6,714 nt of DNA from the NCBI GenBank assembly GCA_027022125.1, contig JALVZI010000543.1, positions 1-6,714 on the forward strand, written 5' to 3'. The stretch comes from Anaerolineae bacterium. GTDB lineage: Bacteria > Chloroflexota > Anaerolineae > 4572-78. Positions 1-5,294 of the stretch are shown here, piece after piece; position 1 is the first letter of the stretch, and the number at the start of each line of letters is the position of its first letter. The position numbers and the translations under genes are program-made. The notes beneath the pieces are model-generated. The model did no database searches. It was not told the origin of the DNA and saw nothing but the letters and a program-made list of their open reading frames with translations.

Positions 1-803
1 CCCCCACCGACCTGCGCGAAAAGGGTTATCTGCTGGCGGATGGCACGGTGAACCCCGATTTGACGTTTGTGCTGCTGTATACCGGCGATTACGATTTGGT
101 GCATCCCACGCTGGTGGCGCTGGCAGACTGGCAGCGTTCCACATGGCACGACAGTGCACGCGGCGATATACCGCTGGCGTGGGGCATCAATCCCGGCATG
201 GAAGAGGAAATTCCCGGCGTGATGAGTTATCTGCTGGCGACGCGCACGCCCAACGATTTTCTGGTGGGGGCGAACAGCGGTGCGGGGTATACCAACCCGC
301 AGGGCATTTCGCGGCGGTTTCGCTGGCAGTGGCTCAATCGCACCGACCGGTATTATCGAAAATACGGTATCACCGTGCAGGGATTTTTGCTGAACGGGCG
401 CGGTTATTCGCTGCCGCCGGAATGGGTGGCACGGTATGCCAAACTCGCTCCGGCGGGGGTTATCTCGCCCGATTATGAGATTGAGGGCGATTTTCCGCGA
501 TTGGTGAACGGCACACCATACACTGCGATGGCGCGCGCCACTTTCGGCGACAGCGTGCCGGGCAGTGCCGCCGCGCTGCATAAAATGTATTTCGATGCGG
601 TGGCGGCGGGGAAACCGCCGTTCATCGCGGTGCGCTCGGCGTTTCAAACGCCGTCATTTTTGCGGGATGTGATGGATTTTGCGCGGGCACAGGATGCCGC
701 CGGAGAGATTGTCGCCGCGGATGGCACGGTGGTTCATCCCCATTACACGCCGGTTGACCCGCTGACATTTTTCGCCCTTTTAAAAGTTGCATTGCAAGAT
801 TGA
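1..803 (+). CDS. GxGYxYP-family putative glycoside hydrolase, C-terminal part (5' end outside window)
   Basis: The frame is open from base 3 to a TGA at 801-803, giving about 266 visible residues. The upstream codons encode plausible protein and no ribosome site precedes the GTG at 48, so the gene begins before the window. The key sign is GAGYTNP (bases 279-299), preceded by a TPNDF segment and an alternation of P-L-A-W-G-I-N-P and aromatic residues. This matches what I know of the GxGYxYP domain family, whose members are large, often exported, and predicted to be carbohydrate-active with a TIM-barrel-like fold; the reaction is not established. An N-terminal companion domain and any signal peptide would lie upstream. 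The adk promoter overlaps the last codons, so the two genes are probably separate transcription units, although read-through is possible. Family call fairly sure; enzymatic activity inferred only. Confidence 0.8.
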   Translation, partial: PTDLREKGYLLADGTVNPDLTFVLLYTGDYDLVHPTLVALADWQRSTWHDSARGDIPLAWGINPGMEEEIPGVMSYLLATRTPNDFLVGANSGAGYTNPQGISRRFRWQWLNRTDRYYRKYGITVQGFLLNGRGYSLPPEWVARYAKLAPAGVISPDYEIEGDFPRLVNGTPYTAMARATFGDSVPGSAAALHKMYFDAVAAGKPPFIAVRSAFQTPSFLRDVMDFARAQDAAGEIVAADGTVVHPHYTPVDPLTFFALLKVALQD

Positions 804-815
804 AAAAGATATAAT
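787..815 (+). promoter_or_regulatory. Predicted sigma-70-type promoter of adk
   Basis: TTGCAT (787-792) and a perfect TATAAT (810-815) are separated by 17 bp. Transcription would start near 822, giving a leader of about 30 nt before adk. The -35 box lies inside the last codons of the upstream gene. The same TTGCAT with a 17-bp spacer is found in front of the propeller gene on the other strand, which supports both calls. There is no extended -10 TG. Confidence 0.6.
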
Positions 816-851
816 TTAGAAAAGCAATCATACACCAAAGGAGTTTTACGG

Positions 852-1529
852 ATGAACAGTGCCGTTCACAAATTGAACATCGTTTTATTGGGTGCACCCG
901 GTTCGGGGAAAGGGACACAAGCCGATAGATTGTGTGAGAAACTGGGGTTGACCCACGTCGCCACCGGCGATTTGTTTCGGGAAAATTTGCGCAATGAAAC
1001 CGAGTTGGGCAAATTGGCAAAATCGTATATGGACAAAGGTATTCTGGTTCCCGATGAAGTGACGATAGCGATGGTGAAAGACCGGTTGATGCGACCCGAT
1101 ATTGAAGGTGGTGTGGTGTTCGACGGCTTTCCGCGCAATCAAACGCAGGCAGAGGCGCTGTCGGCGATGCTGGCGGAAATGGGGCAGCAGGTCAACGCAG
1201 TGGTGTATATCCGTGTTGCGGATGATGAAATTGTCGAACGGTTGTCGGGGCGGTTGATTTGTCGCCGGTGTCAGGCATCGTATCACAAAAAATTCAACCC
1301 GCCGAAGGTCGAAGGGGTGTGCGATGTGTGCGGTGGCGAGTTGTATCAGCGCGCGGATGACAACCCCGAAACGGTGCGCACTCGGTTGGAAACCTATAAA
1401 GAGCAAACCGCACCGCTGGTTGAATATTATCAAAAAGCGGGGTTACTGGTGGAGGTCGCTGGTGAAGGCACGCTGGATGAAGTGACGGAACGCCTGTTGG
1501 CGGCGGTGGATGGGAAGGTAGCAGGGTAG
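852..1529 (+). CDS. adk: Adenylate kinase (EC 2.7.4.3), long zinc-LID form
   Basis: Cytoplasmic nucleoside monophosphate kinase that interconverts ATP + AMP and 2 ADP. The 225 residues show the P-loop GAPGSGKGTQ (14-23), the AMP-site segment ATGDLFR (37-43), DGFPRN (91-96), the LID start at GRLIC (133-137) and the R-x-D-D-N-P-E-T-V-x-x-R-L segment (167-179). The LID carries C137-x2-C140 and C157-x2-C160, the four-cysteine set that binds structural zinc in many Gram-positive and thermophile enzymes; E. coli Adk lacks it. The ATG at 852 has AAAGGAG at 837-843, 8 nt upstream, and gives a normal length with about six extra residues before the first strand. In many bacteria adk follows secY in the ribosomal-protein cluster. 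Here it stands alone behind a putative glycosidase gene with its own promoter. The last codons (Val-Ala-Gly-stop) run into a 7-bp repeat array. Confidence 0.97.
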   Translation: MNSAVHKLNIVLLGAPGSGKGTQADRLCEKLGLTHVATGDLFRENLRNETELGKLAKSYMDKGILVPDEVTIAMVKDRLMRPDIEGGVVFDGFPRNQTQAEALSAMLAEMGQQVNAVVYIRVADDEIVERLSGRLICRRCQASYHKKFNPPKVEGVCDVCGGELYQRADDNPETVRTRLETYKEQTAPLVEYYQKAGLLVEVAGEGTLDEVTERLLAAVDGKVAG

Positions 1530-1586
1530 TATTCAGCAGTCAGTTGTCAGTGGTCAGTCCAAAGTCTCAAGTCTAAACTCACAAAT
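1517..1586. repeat. Degenerate heptanucleotide tandem array overlapping the adk 3' end
   Basis: Ten 7-bp units keep one register from 1517 to 1586. Most end in AGT or a close variant, for example AGTCAGT (1538), TGTCAGT (1545), GGTCAGT (1552), CCAAAGT (1559) and CTCAAGT (1566). The first two units lie inside adk and supply its last four codons and the TAG. The segment GTCCAAAGTC (1557-1566) recurs at 3377-3386 and 6684-6693, linking this array to the other two. Confidence 0.75.
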
Positions 1587-1647
1587 CGAACTAAATGAAG
1601 CTTTTGAAAAGTGTGCCCAAATTACAAAAACCATCGGCAATTTTTAT

Positions 1648-1732
1648 AATGTCATTCCCGCGAAAGCGGGAATCCACGATGTTTCGCTATGGATTCCAGA
1701 TATTTCCCTGCGGGAAATTCCGGAATGACATT
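1648..1732. repeat. Palindromic extragenic element of ATTCCC-N8-GGGAAT (dRS3-like) type
   Basis: The element is bounded by perfect 11-bp inverted ends, AATGTCATTCC (1648-1658) and its complement (1722-1732). Inside are three nested pairs: ATTCCCGC/GCGGGAAT around a GAAA loop (1654-1673), GGAATCCA/TGGATTCC (1669-1676 with 1690-1697), and ATTTCCC/GGGAAAT around a TGC loop (1702-1718). The first hairpin fits the ATTCCC-N8-GGGAAT pattern described for dRS3 repeats of Neisseria; near-identical sequences recur in many unrelated bacteria. It encodes no transposase and is probably a short dispersed palindrome. No T-run follows either hairpin, so a terminator role is unsupported. Confidence 0.8.
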
Positions 1733-1801
1733 TAAAATCCGTGAAATTTGTGGCTGAATTTCAAACACACAAGAAGTTTCAATAAGTTCATCACCAATCT
1801 C

Positions 1802-1965
1802 TAGGGCGTGTTGACGTTTTGTTTTCAGCGGGAAAAACGCATCCTGAGTAGCGGTTCACTGCATGAACCGCGTATCGAAGGGCGTTTTTCCCTGCCGATT
1901 TTCACCCTTCGATACGCCATGCGGGCTACTCAGGATGAAAAATCGGCAAACGTCAACAGAACCTA
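1802..1965. mobile_element. MITE-like element, about 164 bp, with inverted ends and an internal inverted duplication
   Basis: The outer ends are TAGGGCGTGTTGACGTTT (1802-1819) and, reading inward from the right, TAGGTTCTGTTGACGTTT (1965-1948), matching at 15 of 18 positions with an inner run of 11 perfect. A TA on each side could be a 2-bp target duplication, and ends of the GGGCGTGTTGA type remind me of IS5-group insertion sequences; both points are inference. Inside is a unit consisting of CATCCTGAGTAGC, a spacer and GCGTATCGAAGGG. It appears once forward (1840-1882, 17-bp spacer) and once inverted (1905-1937, 7-bp spacer). Further pairings are GGGAAAAACGC (1830-1840) with 1882-1892, and GCCGATTTT (1894-1902) with 1939-1947. 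There is no coding capacity, so any movement would need a transposase from elsewhere. Confidence 0.6.
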
Positions 1966-1992
1966 ATAACCAATAACCAATTTCACGTTTCA
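1965..1992. repeat. Short heptanucleotide tandem run
   Basis: Four 7-bp units in register: AATAACC at 1965 and again at 1972, AATTTCA at 1979 and CGTTTCA at 1986. The run directly abuts the right end of the MITE-like element, and its last unit resembles the GTTTCA units of the arrays at 3335 and 6663. Confidence 0.5.
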
Positions 1993-2043
1993 AAGTGGCA
2001 GGGGGGTAGGGTAGCAAGTCTCACTTTCCCCCCTGCTCACTTT
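1992..2043. terminator. G-rich hairpin between convergent genes, possible weak terminator
   Basis: AAAGTG (1992-1997) plus GCAGGGGGG (1998-2006) pairs with CCCCCCTGC (2028-2036) plus CACTTT (2038-2043). This gives a 15-bp stem with one bulged T at 2037 and a 21-nt loop. It lies 14 bp past the avtA stop and could end transcription from that side. Neither strand has a proper T-run after the stem, so intrinsic termination is doubtful. Confidence 0.3.
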
Positions 2044-2057
2044 CCCTGTCCCTATCC

Positions 2058-3314
2058 CTATCCGCCATACACCGCTTTCACCGTTTCGGCGATGGCGTGC
2101 AGCCCCGGTTGCACCACGTTTTCATCGAGCGCGTAATTGATGCGGATGCACTCTTGCGTGTGTTGCCACTCGCCCGGCAATCCGGGGAAGAAATAATGTC
2201 CGGGAATGATGAACACGCGCTGCGCTTTCAGCCGCTCATACAGTTCCTGACTGCTGATGGGCATTCCGCGGAACCAAATCCACAGAAAAAACGCCCCTTC
2301 CGGCTTGTGGATGAAATAGTCCAAATCGCCCAACTCATACTGCAATTGTTCCATCGCTTGCAGGGCTTTGTTATGGTAATACGGGCGAATGACATCGTGG
2401 CTCAGCGAGATGATTTCGCCAGATTGAACCAGTTCCAGCGCGAGCCGCGCGCCCATACTGCCCGGCGCGAGGCTGGTCACGGCGTTCAATCGGGTGATGG
2501 CGTGGGTGGTTTCTTCGTTGGCGATGATGATGCCCGTGCGCGCAGCGGGCATTCCCAATTTGGAAAGGCTCATACTCAAAATGATATTTTCGTTCCAAAT
2601 GGGTTCAGCATCGCTGTAAATTATCTGCGGGAACGGTGTGCCGTAGGCGTTATCAATCATCAGCGGGATGTTGTGTGCCTGCGCCAAATCCGATAGCCGC
2701 GCCAGTTCCTCGGCGGTGAGCACGTTTCCGGTGGGGTTGGTGGGGCGCGAAACGCAAATTGCACCCACATCGTCGGTGATGGTCAGCGCGTCGAAATCCA
2801 CGTGATATTTAAAGAGGTGCGGTTCCAAAAATTCAATTTCGGGTTTGAAAGAAATGAAAAAATCTTCGGTCAGTCCCACATCGGCGTAACCGATATATTC
2901 CGGCGCCAGCGGTAGCAGAATCTTTTTGTGTGAACCGTCAGGATATTCTCCGGCGAACATATTGAACAGGTTGAAAAATGCGCTCTGGCTGCCGTTGGTC
3001 AGGGTGATATTTTTGGCACTGATGCCCCAGCCGTATTCTCGATTGAATAGCTCCGCCAGCGCATCCAGAAATTCCACATCGCCCTGCGGGGCAGGATAGT
3101 TGCCGACCATTTTTTCGAATGCGCCGGGGGTGTCTAAAATGTGTGCCATTGCCTGCCGCAGACGTTGCTGCATGGCGGGGATGTATGCTGGATTTCCGCC
3201 GCCCAGCAGCAGCGAGTCTTTGCCGCCGTTTGCCATCGCCGATGCCATATCTTCCATCAGCATCGGCACACCCGAAGGTCCGGTGAGTTTTTTCCCAAAG
3301 CGTGAAAGGTTCAT
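2058..3314 (-). CDS. avtA: Valine-pyruvate aminotransferase (EC 2.6.1.66), PLP-dependent
   Basis: Cytoplasmic fold-type I aminotransferase that exchanges amino groups between valine and pyruvate, giving alanine and 2-oxoisovalerate. The 418 residues (numbered from the chosen ATG) contain GGGNPA near 38-43, LTNGSQSAFF (105-114), PLAPEYIGYAD (135-145), SRPTNPTGN (189-197), IDNAYG (220-225), the PLP-binding lysine in SLSKLG (K252), HKPEGA (336-341) and R391 in RINY for the substrate carboxylate. From memory the whole length aligns without gaps of note to E. coli AvtA (417 aa), closer than to generic class I/II transaminases. A GTG nine bases further upstream is also in frame, but the AGGAG at 3327-3323 overlaps it and sits 8 nt from the ATG at 3314, so the ATG is preferred. 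The nearest upstream gene is the propeller gene, 127 bp away across a heptad array. No good promoter is visible between them, so joint transcription is possible. Confidence 0.95.
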   Translation of the reverse strand: MNLSRFGKKLTGPSGVPMLMEDMASAMANGGKDSLLLGGGNPAYIPAMQQRLRQAMAHILDTPGAFEKMVGNYPAPQGDVEFLDALAELFNREYGWGISAKNITLTNGSQSAFFNLFNMFAGEYPDGSHKKILLPLAPEYIGYADVGLTEDFFISFKPEIEFLEPHLFKYHVDFDALTITDDVGAICVSRPTNPTGNVLTAEELARLSDLAQAHNIPLMIDNAYGTPFPQIIYSDAEPIWNENIILSMSLSKLGMPAARTGIIIANEETTHAITRLNAVTSLAPGSMGARLALELVQSGEIISLSHDVIRPYYHNKALQAMEQLQYELGDLDYFIHKPEGAFFLWIWFRGMPISSQELYERLKAQRVFIIPGHYFFPGLPGEWQHTQECIRINYALDENVVQPGLHAIAETVKAVYGG

Positions 3315-3322
3315 TGTCAACA

Positions 3323-3327
3323 CTCCT
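3323..3327 (-). promoter_or_regulatory. Shine-Dalgarno site that fixes the avtA start
   Basis: On the minus strand AGGAG lies 8 nt before the ATG at 3314-3312. Its last G is also the first base of the alternative GTG start (3323-3321), which rules the GTG out. Confidence 0.8.
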
Positions 3328-3334
3328 GTTTGTG

Positions 3335-3425
3335 GTTCAAAGTTTCAGGTTCAAGGTTTCAGGTTTCAAGTTTCAAGTCCAAAGTCACGCATCACGCATC
3401 ACGTTTCACGCATCACGATTCAACG
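3335..3425. repeat. Thirteen-unit degenerate heptanucleotide array between avtA and the propeller gene
   Basis: Thirteen consecutive 7-bp units run from 3335 to 3425 with no insertion or deletion. The sequence drifts from GTTTCAG/GTTTCAA types on the left, through GTCCAAA (3377) and GTCACGC (3384), to ATCACGC/TTCACGC types on the right. The order GTTTCAA, GTCCAAA, GTCACG is repeated in the array at 6663-6714. This resembles the short tandemly repeated heptamers (STRRs) known from cyanobacteria. It occupies most of the spacer and would be transcribed if the two flanking genes share a message. Confidence 0.85.
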
Positions 3426-3441
3426 AGAATCCCTATCTCAA

Positions 3442-5133
3442 CTATTTGAGTACCAGCGGCAGATAGAGTTTCTCTCCCGCCACAAATACCGAAACGATAA
3501 CCGGTGTTGTTTCCAGTGTGTCCATATTTTGCACCTCAATGATTGCACGATGCAGCCCCGATGTGCCGAGCGGCGATGCAGCGAAAGTATCGCTGAACGT
3601 GAGTGTTACGGTCGCCGGGGTTGTGCCGGTGATGTACGAGTCGGGTCCGGCGGTATCGGTGCTGAGTGCCAGCCAATCCACGGTGGGGATGACACCCGCG
3701 TTGTTGGGGCGCACATACTCGATGCCACGCGGGGTGATGGAAAGTTGCAGCGGGCTTTCGGTGCGGAAAATGCCGGTGGCGTATGCCGCCACGCGCGCAT
3801 CATACGGCAAAATATATGCCCGCCACGTGAGCGGCTGATTGTCGGCGGTGTCGCCGTAAATGTGGATGGTTTCGGTGGAAAGCGTTTGAGACAGTTCGGC
3901 GGTTTTTGATACACTGGTGGGCGACACGCTGAACGGTTCTACCGTGTCGAAGGTAACGCCGACATCGGCAACTGCCAACGCACCGTTGAGATTGCTTGCC
4001 AGCGCGAAACTCTCGAAACAGTTGCTCGCTGTGTTGCAGTCCAAATAGGTGCTTTCGCCGCCGCTACCAGCCTGCGGTCGCAGGTACACGCGGATGAGAT
4101 TGCTTTTGATGGCGACGGCTTCGCGGTAGGTGCTTTCGCTGTCGAGATTACCCGCCGCCAAATTTAGCCAGCCCGTACCCAACCCGCTGATACTCGCCCA
4201 GATGGTGCCGTTTTTGGCGAATTGCAGGCTGGTTCCGCCGGTAACGTTGCGCAGCATTGCCACTTGGTCAATGTTGTCGCTGTCGCCGCGAAAGTTTTCG
4301 GCTGCCACAAAGTTAAACGGGGATGTTAATTTCCAGATGGTGCTGATGGATGACCCTGTCCACTTTTGCACGGTCAGGTTATCGCCCAAATTTTGCGAAC
4401 CAACCCATTCGACACGCGCGCCGTTCCCGGTATCGAACTCACCCGTTGCCACATCGAACCATTGACTGTCGTTATAAACGCCGGCATCGGGGTCATTATT
4501 GTTCAACCGTTGGTCGGGGTTCTTTCCCTGCCGCAGTTCGAACCAACTTTTTGCGCCGGTGGGATTGCTGCTGTTCCACGCAATAATGGCGAAATCATCA
4601 TCGCCGTCGCCATCATAATCGCCGATGGCGAAATTATCTGCCATCAGGAACGTTTTATCCACTGCCGGGGCGGTTGACGGTACATTATAAATAACAATAT
4701 GTTTGCTGGTGGCTCCGGCATTAAAAATCAGCGCGATGTCGGGGGAACCGTCATTCCAAAAATCGCCCGTGCCGACGGCGACAAAATTCCCCGTGCCACT
4801 GTATGTGGTCTCAAAACCAAAAGCGGCGCTCCCGCTGACAACTTGCGGGTCGTAAACTTTTACCGAGTTGTTGCTGACCGCGACGATTTCGGCATCGCCA
4901 TCGCCGTTAAAATCGGCGGTTGCTACCAATTTCCAGCCGTTTTCGGGAGATTTGAAAACCTGTTGTCCGGTTGTATTGTAAACATAAACATATCCATCCG
5001 TGCCGACCACCACAATTTCATCAATACCATCGGTGTTGGCTTGCGTGCTGCCCCCCTCTGCCAATACTGCCGTGGTTCCAAATGCCAACACGATGGCAAT
5101 TATTCCAAATATATTACATATTTTCGAACTCAT
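3442..5133 (-). CDS. Exported FG-GAP/VCBS beta-propeller protein with BACON-like domain and YLPLVLK tail
   Basis: A 563-residue exported protein of unknown specific role, probably binding at the cell surface. Residues 1-25 form a signal peptide (K4, hydrophobic core 8-24, cleavage after VLA). Seven propeller-type repeats follow, near 33-52, 67-95, 117-150, 167-200, 228-258, 276-305 and 326-352. The best carry calcium-loop motifs DFNGDGDAE (74-82) and DYDGDGDDD (172-180), and later blades are degenerate (DTGNG, DSEST). A close cysteine pair (C366, C372) could form a disulfide. Residues 398-552 form a beta-rich domain with FSVSPTS, a tryptophan strand, VDWLALS, GTTPATVTL and GLHRAIIEVQ, in the order seen in BACON-type Ig-like domains. 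The last residues, KLYLPLVLK, resemble tails I associate with Chloroflexota secreted proteins. AAGGAGG lies 8 nt before the ATG. A promoter is seen upstream, and the gene is divergent from the membrane-protein gene. No catalytic motif is visible. Confidence 0.85.
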   Translation of the reverse strand: MSSKICNIFGIIAIVLAFGTTAVLAEGGSTQANTDGIDEIVVVGTDGYVYVYNTTGQQVFKSPENGWKLVATADFNGDGDAEIVAVSNNSVKVYDPQVVSGSAAFGFETTYSGTGNFVAVGTGDFWNDGSPDIALIFNAGATSKHIVIYNVPSTAPAVDKTFLMADNFAIGDYDGDGDDDFAIIAWNSSNPTGAKSWFELRQGKNPDQRLNNNDPDAGVYNDSQWFDVATGEFDTGNGARVEWVGSQNLGDNLTVQKWTGSSISTIWKLTSPFNFVAAENFRGDSDNIDQVAMLRNVTGGTSLQFAKNGTIWASISGLGTGWLNLAAGNLDSESTYREAVAIKSNLIRVYLRPQAGSGGESTYLDCNTASNCFESFALASNLNGALAVADVGVTFDTVEPFSVSPTSVSKTAELSQTLSTETIHIYGDTADNQPLTWRAYILPYDARVAAYATGIFRTESPLQLSITPRGIEYVRPNNAGVIPTVDWLALSTDTAGPDSYITGTTPATVTLTFSDTFAASPLGTSGLHRAIIEVQNMDTLETTPVIVSVFVAGEKLYLPLVLK

Positions 5134-5176
5134 CTGTTTGTCCTCCTTCTATTTTTGGGGTGGAGAATACGGGGGG

Positions 5177-5205
5177 AGTATACCCAACTTATTATGGAGA
5201 TGCAA
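5177..5205 (-). promoter_or_regulatory. Predicted sigma-70-type promoter of the propeller gene
   Basis: On the minus strand TTGCAT (5205-5200) is followed after 17 bp by TATACT (5182-5177). Transcription would start near 5170, about 37 nt before the ATG. The -35 box and spacing are the same as in the adk promoter. The TATACT overlaps the palindrome GTATAC (5178-5183). Confidence 0.55.
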
Positions 5206-5222
5206 ACCCCTTTGTATCCGAT

Positions 5223-5250
5223 TTGCCTGATTTTACGCGATGGTTACACT
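5223..5250 (+). promoter_or_regulatory. Possible promoter of the membrane-protein gene
   Basis: TTGCCT (5223-5228) and TACACT (5245-5250) are spaced by 16 bp and would start transcription around 5257, about 35 nt before the ATG. Each box matches consensus at only four of six positions. Some promoter is expected here because the gene is divergent from its neighbour. Confidence 0.3.
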
Positions 5251-5259
5251 TTTTGCAGA

Positions 5260-5294
5260 ACGAATGATGGGTGGCAAGAGACGAATAGCGAATG
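5260..5294. repeat. Short heptad repeat that includes the start codon of the membrane-protein gene
   Basis: ACGAATG (5260), ACGAATA (5281) and GCGAATG (5288) all lie in one 7-bp register, with two diverged units between them. The ATG of the downstream gene is the last three bases of the final unit. The units differ from those of the large arrays. Confidence 0.45.

Larger units (their letters stand above)
1530..2057. other. Gene-free 528-bp spacer between convergent adk and avtA, filled with repeats
   Basis: No credible gene is present on either strand. In order it holds the heptad array to about 1586; an A/T-rich stretch (1587-1647) with nothing recognised; a palindromic element (1648-1732); another plain A/T-rich stretch (1733-1801); a MITE-like element (1802-1965); a short heptad run (1965-1992); and a G-rich hairpin (1992-2043) that leads into a pyrimidine-rich end with TCACTTTCCC twice (2021-2030, 2037-2046). 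Adjacent genes converge on it, so no promoter is needed. It looks like an accumulation site for repetitive elements. Confidence 0.8.

Noticed and set aside
48..803. Full-length gene starting with the GTG at 48.
   Set aside because: There is no ribosome site upstream, the frame is open to the window edge, and the family is longer, so the gene is partial.
885..1433. Minus-strand 182-codon frame inside adk.
   Set aside because: It is antisense to adenylate kinase, rich in His, Arg and Gln as expected for a complement frame, with no start signal.
1595..1735. A 46-codon plus-strand frame in the spacer (ATG at 1595, TAA at 1733) containing SFPRKRES.
   Set aside because: SFPRKRES is the familiar spurious translation of the ATTCCCGCGAAAGCGGGAAT palindrome. 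There is no ribosome site, and the frame is just the repeat read as protein.
3335..3425. CRISPR array.
   Set aside because: The units are 7 bp, contiguous and without unique spacers, and no cas gene is present.
3437..3450. Small hairpin CTCAA-CTAT-TTGAG at the propeller gene stop codon, considered as a terminator.
   Set aside because: The stem is only 5 bp, A/T-rich, lacks a T-run and contains the stop codon.
3100..3909. Plus-strand 269-codon open frame across the avtA start and the end of the propeller gene.
   Set aside because: It is antisense to two well-supported genes, crosses the heptad array, and its composition is that of a shadow frame.
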